Shown: positions 1 to 11,426 of the stretch, piece by piece
How the letters are laid out: every line of letters begins with the position of its first letter
Numbering within the stretch: the first letter of the stretch is position 1
Origin: Prostheceraeus crozeri
Taxonomy: Eukaryota > Platyhelminthes > Polycladida > Euryleptidae
DNA: 64,000 bases
Direction of reading: 5' to 3'
Assembly (NCBI GenBank): GCA_907163375.1
Contig: CAJQUW010003634.1
Coordinates: 186,001 to 250,000 of the forward strand
Made by a program: the position numbers and the translations under genes
The notes under the pieces: model-generated
Told to the model about the DNA's origin: nothing
Seen by the model: only the letters and a program-made list of their open reading frames with translations
Database searches by the model: none

Positions 1-984
1 TTTGGGTGCTTGCGTCTTCAAGTGGATTTCCTTTCAAATTTGAAGTCTATACCGGAAAGAAAAACAATACATTGCATGTACCTTTGGGAGAGCAAGTAGT
101 GCTGAATTTGACGGAGTGCCTCGATTCAAAGGAGGAACACACCCTCTACATGGATCGTTTCTTCAGCTCCACTAGCCTTTTTCGAAAGCTGAAGACCGAG
201 CACAATTTGCGATGTACGGGAACGGTCATGGAAAATCGTACCGAGCATTGTCCTTTGATGTAAAAGCAAGAAATCAAAAAAGCAACCGAGAGGGCACCAC
301 TCTTGTTTCAGTGATGGTCAGGTCGTTGTATGCCAGTGGAATGATAACAGACCAGTAGTTGCTGTGAGCAACTTTGAAGCCGTCTCTCCGCTCCAAGCGG
401 CAAACCGATGGGTGTCAAAGGAGAAGAAGAGGTCATCTATTCCTTTACCTTTTCTCATCCACCGGTATAATAAAAATATGGGCGGCGTTGATTTACTCGA
501 TCGATTCTTGAGCGAATACAGACCACAAATGCGGAACAAGAAGTGGTGGTGGAACCTGTTCGCAAACTTCCTGAACATGGCGGTCGTTGCGGGATGGAGA
601 CTGCACCGTGCTCTCAACGGAAACCTCTCACATCTTGATTTTAGAAGGTAAGTAGGCCTATAATCGTGCGTCTCAGACGACATACTAGTAATATGCTTAG
701 ATTTCGCAATGGAATGCACGTGCGTATAAAAAGCAGGCCCATATCTTTTGGATTTCAGGAACATCGTGCGCATACTCTTTGCTCAGACGCTGAAACGAGC
801 ACGCCGATCAGGACCGTCAACACCGATCAAGGAGGAGCGAAGATCTTTCAGCGGCCATTTGCCCATACCAGCCGGTCGGCAATCCCGTTGCAAGTTGTGC
901 AAAAAGAACACGAAAATCTTATGTCGAAAGTGCGGCGTAATGCTACATTCGCATTGCTTTATCGGCTTCCACACCTCTTCTTGA
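1..984 (+). pseudogene. piggyBac transposase, C-terminal part with one intron
   Basis: This is the end of the piggyBac DDE domain and its C-terminal zinc-binding tail. Seen in the sequence: LGEQVVLNL and YMDRFFSS (second catalytic Asp region), CQWNDNRPVVAVSN, YNKNMGGVDLLDRF (third catalytic Asp region), KWWWNLFANF, then a Cys-rich tail with CKLCKK, CRKCGVMLH and HCFIGFH. The first block (to about 245) lies in a different frame from the rest, so there is one frameshift between about 243 and 262, and the copy is dead unless that is a sequencing error. A 111-bp intron separates the DDE part from the zinc tail. Similar proteins are the PGBD family and insect piggyBac transposases. The N-terminal half lies outside the window. 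Confidence 0.88.
648..758 (+). other. Spliceosomal intron in the piggyBac gene
   Basis: The donor is AAG|GTAAGT at 647/648 and the acceptor is TTTTGGATTTCAG|GA at 758/759. Removing 111 bp joins DFR to NIVRILFAQ in the same frame, and that is where piggyBac proteins continue. Retaining the intron gives a stop codon at 649-651, so only the spliced form would carry the zinc-ribbon tail. Confidence 0.8.
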
Positions 985-1706
985 TTCATCTCTGATGACA
1001 TCTGACAGTTTGAAGCATTCAGCGTTAACAAATATATTCAGATTTTGGAAATTTGCAAATTCTAAGAAAAAAATTGGACCTAGTATTTCCAAAAAAGGCA
1101 CAATAAGCAACAGAAACTCTTTTGGTGGTCGTTGTATATATATGGCAAAGTATTCACGAGAACGCTACAAAAGAATTACGAGAGAAAAAAACTGTGTTCC
1201 ACAAGTGGAACATGTCTGTAAATCTGATACTATATGTATCATATTCAAAGTTTGAGGAAATACTGCTTATTTAGTCCATAATTACTCTATTCTTCCAAAA
1301 AAACATTGAAATTTCATCGGCTTCTGTATTCGGGATCTAATGGGTTAACGCAACAATGCGCCAGCGCTTTTCCTCGCTAACTCGTGTCGCTGTCAAGATA
1401 CCGATAACAACATTATTGACAATCTCGCACTTCTTAAATCACGTATTGTTCATTTTGAGCTGTTGTCATTGCGGGCTCGGCCGTTTGGCATGTGATGCAT
1501 GTTAACAGATGTATTTGTCATTCCGTGAAGTTTCATGCAAAACAGACATGAACTTGCTTAGTACCCTAGAACAGTTGCAATATTGACATTTGTTCGGTGT
1601 ACGGGAACTTTTGCAAGACCGTATACTTGTACAAGTGCATGTGTATTCAAATTATGCTGGCATACATGACTACAGAATGAATTGAAAATTACACCACAGA
1701 CTTGCC

Positions 1707-2262
1707 TACATTGACTATACTGCATGAGAATTCTGATTCAGTCTAAGTCCTATTTGAGAGCTTCTTCTTCTGAGCAGCCTCATAATAAGCCTGCAATCCA
1801 AAGCTGATTGGTCGTCAATTTGACTCTATTTTCCAAAGATTTCAAGCGTCAAGTGAAAATGAAAATGCGATATTGATTTCTCATGTGACGCCTGAACTGA
1901 GACTACTGTAGAGAAGATTCACTCATCTCTCAATGCAGATAACACATTTAATATTCTCCTGTATTTGAGAAGCTGCTCATATGATTATGATGTAATGAAA
2001 CAAAATCATGTACATGTATTCAAATTAGAACCAATTAGAAGCATGTGGTGACTAAACTACTTCATGAACAGTGCATGTACTATGGGCAATTAATGAATCA
2101 GGATTCAAAACAATTGTGCTAAAATTCCTAAATTTCTGATGGAGAATATAAATGATCAATGATCATGAGCCAAAGAGCATCCTAAGAATCCTGCATGAAT
2201 ATGGATTGCAGAATTATGCTTTGGAAGTTGAAAAATAAAAAAATGACGGAATGTGGCAATGG
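1707..2262 (+). repeat. Interspersed repeat R1, copy 1
   Basis: About 550 bp that recurs in inverted orientation at about 15566-16139. The two copies can be aligned over their full length with scattered substitutions and short gaps, for instance around GCCTACATTGACTATA at one end and GCTTTGGAAGTTG at the other. There are no obvious terminal inverted repeats and no coding potential. It may be an old non-autonomous element whose class I cannot name. Confidence 0.7.
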
Positions 2263-2273
2263 CAAGAACACAG

Positions 2274-2969
2274 ATGAGTAAATGACTCTATCATAGATAA
2301 ACTAGTGGATTATCAAAAAAGTTCATTGTGTAGTCTTTCCACAATTGCCTTTCGCAAAAAGAGTGAATTTGCGCTGTGGAGGTCGATGTGAGCCCTCATC
2401 ATAATTACTAATCATAAGTTGGCCTCATAATATGTTAGCGCATTAGCCTACTGATATACCGATGTTGCCGTAAAATCCGATTTTTGTTCATTCACGATCG
2501 ATTATCAGTTTGGTTATCATTTGTAATAACGCACACACGTAGATAGATTAGTTAGATAGATTATTCAAAAAATCCCCGGTTGGTGAAGAGAAAACGGAGA
2601 GATATAAATATAGAGACTTCACTTGTATCATCTTAAAGCAGGCTTCGCTTTCGTAGTTTATATTGTCAATCGCAAAACCTCAGCTTTTATTATTGAATAT
2701 CTACGTGTGTGCGTTATTACAAATGATAACCAAACTGATAATCGATCGTGAATGAACAAAAATCGGATTTTACGGCAACATCGGTATATCAGTAGGCTAA
2801 TGCGCTAACATATTATGAGGCCAACTTATGATTGGTAATTATTATGAGGGCTCACATCGACCTCCACAGCGCAAATTCACTCTTTTTGCGAAAGGCAATT
2901 GTGGAAAGACTACACAATGAACTTTTTTGATAATCCACTAGTTTATCTATGATAGAGTCATTTACTCAT
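2274..2969. mobile_element. Fold-back element with 271-bp inverted arms
   Basis: Positions 2274-2544 are the near-exact reverse complement of 2699-2969. The outer ends read ATGAGTAAATGACTC and GAGTCATTTACTCAT. I see only a few differences between the arms, e.g. at the CATCATAATTACT / AATAATTACC stretch. The unrelated loop, 2545-2698, is 154 bp. No open frame lies inside. No target-site duplication is clear. It starts about a dozen bases after the end of R1 copy 1. A transcript would fold into a long perfect hairpin. Confidence 0.85.
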
Positions 2970-3600
2970 ATGTGAAATTTCTAGCTATTCGGATTTTGTC
3001 TTCTCATTGTTTGCATAAGTCAAAAGTTGAATTCAAATTTGTCATAAAATCCATATTTTTGCATTCAATGGTAGACATCTTTAAAACTGGTCGATAGAAT
3101 TGCATAAGACGAGTACATCCTTTTAAACGAGGCTCTAGTGAAGTATTGACGTCGGAAAGTTTTCATTCGGATTTTTCCTTAAGGTAATAAACTCGCAATA
3201 TTTACAATATACTACTTATGAACAGTTTTAAAAGTAAAATCAAATTACGCAGATAACGACTAGATGATTATTTTTGAAATTTATGCTACTTCTCACGAAA
3301 GGTGCGTTTTATCGATACAGCATTTGAAACTGAAATTCGGATTTCATTTTGACTGTGCGGAGTAAGTAGAAACTATATAAGTAGTATGAAATGAACCATT
3401 TCGGTATTTTTTGTAAAGTGCTCGATGGATTTTTCTGTTGTTTTCCACATAGTCTCCTCTGACGATAGGGAAGCCACATGCAAAGCGGAAACGCATTCGG
3501 ATTTGTTTCATTTAATTGAAAATTATTCACATGTGTGGTATGTTGTCTTGGGGGATGAAGATATTTGATTCCTAAATTGAGGACTTATGTCGTTCTGTCG
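2970..3600. other. Non-coding stretch
   Basis: AT-rich unique-looking sequence. I see no gene, no clear repeat and no RNA signal here. Confidence 0.5.
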
Positions 3601-3730
3601 CCCGTCGATAGCTCAGTTGGTTCTATCTGTCGTTCAGTCGATAGCCCGGTGGTTCAAATCCACCAAGACTCGCAGTCATTTTCCGTCTGCTGAATTTGCA
3701 CTGATGAAGTTGAGTAGAAGACTGTTCGTT
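3600..3730 (+). repeat. tRNA-like SINE head or tRNA pseudogene
   Basis: An A-box-like TAGCTCAGTTGG (3609-3620) and a B-box GGTTCAAATCC (3651-3661) lie about 30 bp apart, the spacing of a tRNA internal promoter. The expected acceptor arms do not pair and no clear anticodon stem forms, so it is not a working tRNA gene. A tRNA-derived SINE head is the likeliest reading; the extent of the body is not defined. Confidence 0.5.
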
Positions 3731-3972
3731 CTAAAAATTAGGAATTTTCTATCCTCTCAGCAAGAAGCCGCGTCAAGGAGATGTGTACTTACCTATAGAA
3801 CACCTAAGAAACAGAGCACGGCTGACCTCGTCAGCCACCAGAGAAAATGTGGTCTCAAAATTATTGCAGGGAATTCAGGGACAGATAAGTGATTGAAATA
3901 GCAAATGTAGCCGCTAACTAGTTTTTCGGATTGGATCTCACTGAGTGGTCATTTTGTTATTTTCTTCCAACA

Positions 3973-5970
3973 TACCACGCCATGTCTTTACCAACTTTTA
4001 GTCATGAAAAATTGCACAGACGTAATTCTACATTTTTTTAGCTTTTATTATCCCTTCTGACAGAAAAAAGCGAAAATCAAAAATAATCGTCGGCGCCGTT
4101 CCATAGATAGATGCATAAATTCAAAATTCAAATTTTAAATCTTATGTTTAAATGATTGCACCGACTCAAACCGGACAAAATTGGTGTCCGTGAAACTTAC
4201 TCTTTTCTGAAAAGTTACAATTGAGCAACTCATCCGCGTCGTTCCGTTTCTAATTCAATTTACTAATTGAAAAATCGGTCAATATGCATGAGAAGCTGCA
4301 AATAAATTGTAAAGTCCGTCTCTTCTTGTGAATGAAACTATCATCTTTTCAGCAAGTTCTGACTAAAATTAAATTTCTACTTAAGAGAAATCAGTAAACA
4401 AAGACATTGTTCGAATGTGCAATGGTATGCATGGTCTACATGTATGCTACGAAATGCTAATTACAGTTTTACTACTGCACATGTACAGTACACTGCCTTA
4501 AGATGTTCATTGTTGTAATAATGTTGTTCTGTTCACCAAACTTGTATCATCGCAGCCATGTACTTGTATTGCAGCCAGCTGATCATATTCTAACACTCAT
4601 TCTCTACTTGATTTAGATGCGGAGTTTGATTCATTAGCGTTTCTTTCATGGTGCGCCATTCAGATGACTCATTGCGCCTGTAGAAGTTGTCGCGACCAAG
4701 CGATTAGTGTTCACGAGAGTGACCGACTTCGGAATCCGTTGTTCAGCACTTGCATTTGGCTAATCATTGATTGTTCTGAGAATGCCGAATCAATCGTGTG
4801 CATGGGGAAAGCAAAATACATGCGACGAATAACCGACGACTATCGATCAATAATTGAAAAACATATTATTCAAGGACCCTCACGACGACCGCCTACCAAC
4901 TGCTTTGTGTACTACTTGTGTTCGTGTACTAAGAGACTACGACAAAGGTATTTTCACGCGTGAAGTCAATGTATTTGATCATTCTTTGATCGTGACTGCA
5001 CCACAGACTCGTCAGTCTTCATAATGTTTATGTTTGGTCTGCACGACGGCGTCATCAGTTCCCAAGAACATAGCTGCGAAGACCGATGCTACTGCTCTAC
5101 CAATTCACAAAGTTGGTCGTCCTTCTCCGTCGAAAGATCCATCTTTGCTTTCTTTTCCATCCCATCTCTTTGTTCCCATTGCCTGTCATCATCAGCAAAC
5201 GGAAGATCATATGTCTGTAGCAAACCCAGCAGACTGCAGAACATGGAACAATTACGTGAAGTTGGATCTCCAAATTTCAAAGAAAAGTTGCAGCAACAGT
5301 AATAAAAAAAAGTTGGATCCACAATGTTTCCTTTGTTTCAAGAAACTGACTTTTTTTACTGCAATTCGACTTTAGTCTGCGCAATTCGTAAAGTAATGAT
5401 AGTAATGATAATAATTCTTAAAGTAATGTAGTAGGCCTATTCCTAAAGTAATTCTTAATGCAGTCCTTAACATTACATGTAACGGCAGCTACGATTTGAT
5501 TTTTTCTAACTATTCTAATAAGAAACATCACTGGCACAAATTTTGCCGAGTCAGAGTCGGCGCAATTATCCAAACATAAAAAATAAAATTTGAATTTTAA
5601 AGTTTGAGTTTAGTGAATGCTTACACTACCGTATATGTACGTGATGCAATTATTAAAACCTGAATTTTGAAATCTGAATTTGTGCATATATCTATGGAAC
5701 AGCACCAAAGATTTTTCTATTCCTTACTCTTTTGATGATAAGAAGCATCACAAACACTCAATTCAGTGAGTTAATTGAATCAGTGCAATTATTTAAACAT
5801 AAGATTTTGAATTTGAAATATGAATTTGTGCATATATCTATGGAACGGCGCCGACGATTATTTTCGATTTTCGCTTTTTTCTGTCAGAAGGGATAATAAA
5901 AGCTAAAAAATGTAGAATTACGTCTGTGCAATTTTTCATGACTAAAAGTTGGTAAAGACATGGCGTGGTA
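3973..5970. mobile_element. 2-kb element with long terminal inverted repeats
   Basis: The outer ends read TACCACGCCATGTCTTTACC at 3973 and its reverse complement ending at 5970. The arms, roughly 3973-4165 and 5785-5970, are nearly identical, including a CGGCGCCG core in each. Inside the right arm a unit of about 150-200 bp recurs in degenerate form (about 5490-5700 and 5700-5850), with shared pieces such as ATATCTATGGAAC. The element has no recognisable transposase. Its superfamily is unknown; the ends do not fit piggyBac, hAT or mariner. Confidence 0.75.
4664..5375 (+). other. Two unassigned open frames inside the 2-kb element
   Basis: Frames at 4664-4963 (99 codons, with several Cys and a CRSCRDQ start) and 5034-5375 (113 codons, ending near CFLCFKKL) lie between the inverted arms. 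I recognise neither. They are longer than expected by chance in this AT-rich DNA and less AT-rich than their surroundings, so they may be a captured host fragment or the decayed product of the element. A GT-containing sequence follows the first frame, but I cannot show a splice. Confidence 0.25.
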
Positions 5971-6613
5971 CATCGTTGCAGTCCTCAAGCACTGGTCGAG
6001 GATCGAAGACATTTAATGCTTCATGAATAACCTGATATCAGGATTTAAATCGTTTCGGAATTCTATAAATATTCTCTGTGATACCAATAAAGCAAACTTT
6101 TGCCGCCATTTTGCAAAACTTTTCTTTTTTGTGATGCAGTACTCCCCAGTGCAGATGAATTTGTGATGAATGTGCGAGTGGGCCCAAAAATGGTTGAAAA
6201 ACACTGACTTATTGATTTTGTATCTGCCTTACATATTTCCTAAGATTGCTACCCGGCCGTGTCTTTTCCTCTCATGAAATGATGTTGACTAGAGCTCTGA
6301 GATGTGTGGGATGAATTGCAAGATTTGTGCTATATATTACAAGAGGATCTTGGAAATTCCTCTCAATTGCATCAAATTTCACGAAGTATTTTATTCTTGT
6401 TGATATTGATGATCTTCACATGACTGAGTTACTAAATTTGATACGACGTTCAAACTAGTTCATGAAGCGAACAAGTTTACGGCGTTTTTGCTCTTCACAC
6501 ACGTAAACACATTTGAGTGTCAAAGTGAACATTTCATATCCTGTGCCGCTTCTTGTTTTTCTGTTTCCTGCAAGTCTATTGATTCATTCAATATCAGTGG
6601 CCAAAGAGATACT
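5971..6613. other. Non-coding stretch
   Basis: Nothing recognisable between the inverted-repeat element and the mariner. A 63-codon frame on the minus strand (6013-6204) has no family features. Confidence 0.5.
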
Positions 6614-7993
6614 TCGGGTGTCCAATAAGTTTTGAAATTTTTTTCTATTAAAAAAAAATTATTTCCAATTATTAAAAAATATATTCATTAAGTAACATAT
6701 GAACATCCTACATCAGTCACAGCTTGGCAGTGATCCAGAAGTCGATGTACCTCATTGTGGAGGTCATCTTCTTTGAGTGACCGTGCCCACTGCAACGAGG
6801 CCTCTTTGACTTGGAGGTGGTCCACAAAAATTCGATTTTCCATGTCCCTCTTCAGCCAAGTGAACAGAAACCTGTCACAGAGGTTGAAGTCTGGACAGTG
6901 GGGTGGTTGGAAAAGAAGAGTGACATCTCGCTTCTCCATGTACTCACGTACCACAACCGAAATGTGGGGACGAGCATTGTCCCACTGCCAAAGCAGCTCG
7001 TTGAGTCGGATAGGCTTTGAACGAAGGGACCGCCACAAGTCACCAGTGTGACGAACAAAGTCAATAATGCGCTGAGGATCAATGGTCTCTCGAGGCGCAG
7101 TTGTGTCGAAGCAAAAGCGCTTGTTTGGTGTGAAGGCAGCAAGAAGAAGTGTTTTCTCGTTCGAAATGCTGGATTTGACCACCTGAGGTCAATCCTGCTC
7201 ATTCCTCAACCAGCATTTGTTGCGGGACTTCCGACACTGTCCTTTGAAACGTATCCACGTTCCATCTTGCACAGCGAGTTTATTGAACATGGTGTTTAGG
7301 CCTTCACGATGAAAACTTTACGGAAGTTCTTCGCACAATTCACACGAAGTTCTTTCTGTTCATCTGAAAGCTCAAGTGGAACCCAAACAGAAGTTACACA
7401 ACGAAGTGAGAGATCTTCGGTCAAGATTTTGTGCGCAGATGATTTGGGGACATCAAGCCATTCGGATATCTCTCTTGTCGATATTTTGGGGTCATCTTCG
7501 GCTAACTCACGTACGGCATTCACCACTTCCGGTACTCGCACCGACGAAGGACGACCATTTCTGGCTGCATCTCCAAAAGTAAGACTCTGGCCTTGATGGT
7601 CCACCGATGGCTGAAAGTTAACCCACCGAAAAACAGTTGCTCGGCTAGGGGCGTCTTCTCCATAAACCTGTTGGAACTCCTCAAATATTCTTTGACCACT
7701 TATGCCTAATCTCCCTCGGGTGTAAGCATAAAATCGGTAGTGCTCTTTGTTGGCAGACATGTGTGGAAGAGAAAACAATTTCAGGCTTTAACGTTGAATC
7801 TGACGACGCGTTGCACAAAGACAAGAAACTTCTGCTCGGATAGCACTGAATGCTTAAAGCGAGCGTAATTTGGCTCGAAACGATATCGGAAAATCGATGG
7901 TACGCTAGTGCATAAATACTACGTTTTTATTGGTTGCTAATGCTCATGCAAAGAGAACTACACGCATAGTCTCAAAACTTATTGGACACCCGA
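6614..7993 (-). mobile_element. mariner element (1.38 kb)
   Basis: Terminal inverted repeats read TCGGGTGTCCAATAAGTTTT at 6614 and its complement ending at 7993, with one mismatch in about 24 bp. A TA dinucleotide lies 2 bp outside the left end and 1 bp outside the right end, so a mutated TA target duplication is plausible but not exact. The transposase fills most of the interior on the minus strand. The size fits a full-length mariner (about 1.3 kb). Confidence 0.92.
6688..7778 (-). pseudogene. mariner transposase (D,D34D type), broken
   Basis: The N-terminal part (7778 to 7296) is a mariner helix-turn-helix region: HYRFYAYTRGRLG, SRATVFRWV, then DAARNGRPSSV (the linker) and a second HTH. 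The C-terminal part (to 6688) has WQWDNARPH and then, exactly 34 residues after that Asp, the Asp of CPDFNLCDRF, giving the mariner D,D34D spacing. The first Asp lies in VQDGTW, where active elements have GDETW. Reading is broken by a frameshift close to 7295 and a TGA stop at 7189-7191, so this copy makes no enzyme. Similar proteins include the SETMAR transposase region. Confidence 0.92.
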
Positions 7994-8863
7994 TTAACCC
8001 ACTGGGGGGCGGTTTTCGTCCACCTGGCGCATTTTTTGAATATCTTTGAAACCAAGTAAGTTGTGGCCACCAGATTTCTTGTAACTTACTTTTTACGTAT
8101 TATGCAGCTTTTAACCAAAGGAAAATGAATTTGGCGTGAGAGTTTTTGAATGTCTAGAATATTTGGCTGATTTCGGTATATTCACGTCTAATACATATTG
8201 CGAAATGAATTCTTGATGAAGTAAGTTGAGATTACATGAAGGTGTCGTCCTGTTAATATAGAGATGTTCACAAATGTAAAATCTTTGAATTTGAAATTAT
8301 CTGTTTATTAATTATGTATGCAAATTCAAATTTCAAAATATGACATTTTACTATTTTCATACTTTCTAGTTCTGCATTTGATCAGCAATATTATTGATAT
8401 CTTTCAGAATTATATTGCTTTATTGTCAGTGTCTCGATAAAAGTCACAGAATTGGGATGTTTCTTCACATGTAGAAAGTAAATACCCAAATGTGCGATTT
8501 TAGTGCTATTTGAGTTGAACTGAAAGTTTGAATCATTTGACCTCATCAAAAACAATTATGTAATCTCAGAGCGATTAATAATCGTTTTATTAACCACCTT
8601 GACCAGATCCTTCGGTTACTGTATGGCTTATTAGTTTTTGTTGTCACTTTCCATTTCAAATAGTGATGTACTGGAAAATTGCTAAAAATTGGCGGCATTT
8701 TTACCTTTGACCTCCACCTCAGCCCACGGATGATCTTGGAATTAAAACTGATGCTGTTTTTCTGAATTCCTTTCCAATGTCGCTTTGATTGATGTGTGGT
8801 TTGGCAAAATTAGTGCAATAAATGGGAGATCTGCAGCCCCCCCGCAGTGGGGCGAGATATTAA
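7994..8863. mobile_element. Possible decayed TTAA-bounded (piggyBac-like) MITE
   Basis: TTAA at 7994-7997 is followed by CCCACTGGGGGGCGG. Near 8837-8852 the reverse complement occurs in similar form (GCCCCCCCGCAGTGGGG), and a TTAA lies 8 bp further at 8860-8863. This looks like an old TTAA element with about 15-bp inverted ends, the right terminus being imperfect. The inside is non-coding. Confidence 0.4.
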
Positions 8864-9675
8864 GTTTTAACAGCACCTCGTTATTTAAGGTTGCTAAAGG
8901 CAGATATTTGTACTGAATTATGTCATGTTTCCGACGTTACAAGGAAATCACATTGCTACAATGCATCAATTTAAATATTGAGTTACAGAATATACAAGTT
9001 ATTTAAATGGCAGAAGATGTGTCCAGATGAAAGTATAAAGCAAGATACAAAAAACTAGATGCCTACGATAATGCTAAAGAGTGCCTATGAAGAATCAAAC
9101 TTATGGAAGAGTGTTACTGATGCAGTAAGCAAATTCGACGCACGGTTGTTAGGGCTGTGTCATAAACACGCCCTTTCCCTTTAATCATATGTGGCCAATA
9201 TCATGAGGTCATGAGGAAAAATATGATTTGTGAGAAGCCATATGTTTTGAATGGGTTGATAAATGCTGAATTGTAAATTGATATACCGATAATGAAAATG
9301 AAATGACTAGCAATGCGATGAAAATAATAACAATTATCAAAAATAACGATTTACCACTATACGACGTATGGGGTTTGCATTAGTTAGGAAGTTTTATCTT
9401 TCATTAACATTATTCTCCGATACGAGTTTCAAAAAATCCCTAAGTCCTGTGTACCTAGTCAAAAACGCTCGTTTCATTACTGCAGTTTGAATATTATGTG
9501 GTGTATGTATTCCACTAGTCTTTGATGTAATCTGCGTTCAGTTTTTCCCAAGTATTGAGGTATAATCCAAATTATGCACAGCACATGATCGCATCGGCTT
9601 GCCAGTTTTATATTTCAAAGAAATGGAACAAATACTGTTCACACAAAAATGATTATGCAGATGCCTTGTAGTCTA
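8864..9675. other. Non-coding stretch
   Basis: AT-rich sequence without coding potential or clear repeats. Confidence 0.5.
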
Positions 9676-9679
9676 CTGT

Positions 9680-9720
9680 TCTCTCTCTCCCCCCTCTCTC
9701 TCTCCTCTCTCTCAAGAACT
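9680..9720. repeat. (CT)n microsatellite, impure
   Basis: CT dinucleotides broken by short C runs. It joins directly onto the LINE-tail-like sequence to its right. Confidence 0.85.
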
Positions 9721-9880
9721 CAAGAACGTTTATTAGCCATCGTCGTGGCAAAACATACATGAATGGTTTATAAAATGATGAAATGTTGTGGGTGTGAAGT
9801 GAATACAATACGACAAGACGAAATGGTGAAATGATAAAATGAAGCGATGGGATGAAACATGTTCGATATCCACCAATGAA
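9714..9880 (-). repeat. LINE 3' tail (probable, minus strand)
   Basis: Read on the minus strand, the sequence ends with AATAAACGTTCTTGAGTTCT, that is two copies of an 8-mer TTCTTGAG, and runs into the CT microsatellite. CR1-like LINEs end in a few copies of an 8-bp repeat, so this may be the 3' end of such an element. There is no coding sequence to prove it. Confidence 0.35.
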
Positions 9881-10361
9881 CTCTATCAAATTAATTTGAT
9901 CTTTGATAGGAGAGGAGGCTCTGTAAGTAACATAGATATCAATATCTGTTCAACACATGGGCAACAGATAATTTAAATCAAAATGTAAAGGCTGAAATTT
10001 ATTGTATAAATAATTAACATTTAATTCATGTTCACTCGCATTCATTTACATGTACTTCAAAACTACATATATTTCCAAGGTAGTCATTCGCTTAAGATTC
10101 AGTGATTAATATCGAGTCGGTTTCATGTTGTTAATGTTATCAATTTTATTAAATTGACAGCCACACACACTTTCACACCCAAATCCTTATGTTATTTTAT
10201 GAGTCATATTCGAAGGTCCGAAAACATATAATGACAAAGAAGCAACAATTTATAAAGATTTAAACAACAAATAATGCAATCGAATGGTTCTCAAGAATCA
10301 CCTGTAATGTATAAGTGAAAAATTTGTCTTCAATGTAAATAGCACGTGTAAATTTTCCAGA
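9881..10361. other. Non-coding stretch
   Basis: Nothing recognisable in this AT-rich stretch. Confidence 0.5.
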
Positions 10362-10437
10362 CCTCTTTCTCTCTCTCTCCTCTCTCTCTCTCTCTCCTCT
10401 CTCTCCTCTCTATCTCTCTCTCTCTCTCTCCTCTCTC

Positions 10438-10498
<61 letters not shown>

Positions 10499-10529
10499 TC
10501 TCGCTCCCTTCTCTCTCTCTCTCTCTCGT
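10362..10529. repeat. (CT)n microsatellite, about 165 bp
   Basis: Long, slightly interrupted CT repeat. The open frame on the minus strand across it (Glu/Arg runs) is only the translation of the repeat. Confidence 0.97.
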
Positions 10530-11267
10530 CTCAGGTGTGTGCGGGTCATGAAGTAGGCATTGTCAGCAAAAAGTCATCGATGATATATTTGAAATTGGAA
10601 TGCGAATCATCAGAATTTCTAGAATAGTGAGATCTCCACAACGCCTGTAATAAGAGCAAACTTGCATCATCCTAACCTTGAAAACTGTAATTGTTTTGAT
10701 TGAGAACAAACCATTTCATTTTGCATACAAACATCTCATGTGGACCGAAATTTTCATTTTCATATGACCCTAAACAGAAATGAGGCAGATGAGTTCCTCG
10801 TCGTCTAATCACTAAGATCTATTTTACTGGGCGTAACCAATGTCATCTTCCAGACTTCTCATACATGTGTTTATCCAGGGATGGCTGTCTCCTGTAAAAG
10901 CGATAATGCCTTGTCGATAACACATCTCTTCCAATATGCATGTCATCTGACTTGATTCATAAGATGATGCTAATAATGTGATATTTCCTCATAAGATTTG
11001 CTTGTTATCATGAAGGATCCTGCTAATGAAAGTTTCCATAATTTGACAGAGAAATACATGCAAATTCACACTCACAAATTGATTTCTAAAATAGTAATAA
11101 TAATGAGCGTTTATTTAGTTCATACACAGTTTCGAAAGCGAGTGAGAAGCGTGATGCTCTAGGCAACCAATAACTAAGTTCTTCGTAAAATTCGAAAAAC
11201 TCATAAAATCTATAGACGAAAAATTAACTTATCATGTGAAATAAATATTGCTTGAGTATGAGAGAAA
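10530..11267. other. Non-coding stretch, with a possible (ATT)n LINE tail
   Basis: No gene. Near 11093-11120 the minus strand reads CTAAATAAACGCTCATTATT followed by further ATT triplets, the form of an old LINE 3' end, but nothing coding supports it. Confidence 0.4.
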
Positions 11268-11349
11268 CAATAATTTGTCGTTAGTCTCTCCCAAATACTT
11301 TTTTCCAATATGCGAGTGTTTTGAATAAAAAGGCAGATGTTATGCGCCA

Positions 11350-11378
11350 GACGTTTCGCGTACCAGCCGCTTTCTCAA
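11350..11378 (-). ncRNA. Hammerhead-ribozyme-like motif in the Penelope terminus
   Basis: On the minus strand the sequence holds TTGAGAAA, a short stem GCG...CGC and then GAAACGTC. This follows the layout of a type I hammerhead (CUGANGA, stem II, GAAA, short stem III, cleavage at the C of GUC), but the CUGANGA core is altered. Penelope-like elements are known to carry such motifs. Probably inactive. Confidence 0.45.
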
Positions 11379-11426
11379 TGGCAAAAATCTATCAAAATCT
11401 ATCAAATCGAGTATACATAAGAATTG

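Larger units (their letters stand above)
1..1344 (+). mobile_element. piggyBac element, 3' part (left end outside the window)
   Basis: The transposase reads rightwards from the window edge. About 360 bp past its last stop codon the sequence GGGATCTAATGGG is followed at once by TTAA (1345-1348). Read on the other strand this is CCC next to TTAA, the usual form of a piggyBac terminus, so I place the right end at 1344. The left end is not visible. The piece between the stop codon and the terminus is AT-rich and non-coding. Confidence 0.75.

Noticed and set aside
318-773. 151-codon minus-strand frame over the piggyBac gene
   Set aside because: It is the antisense shadow of the transposase on the plus strand and crosses its intron.
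3600-3675. tRNA gene
   Set aside because: Boxes A and B are present, but the acceptor and anticodon stems do not form, so it is a SINE-like or pseudogene relic.
6755-7299. Plus-strand frames over the mariner
   Set aside because: They are antisense to the transposase and have no independent features.
10298-10549. Glu/Arg-rich 83-codon frame
   Set aside because: It is only the translation of the CT microsatellite.
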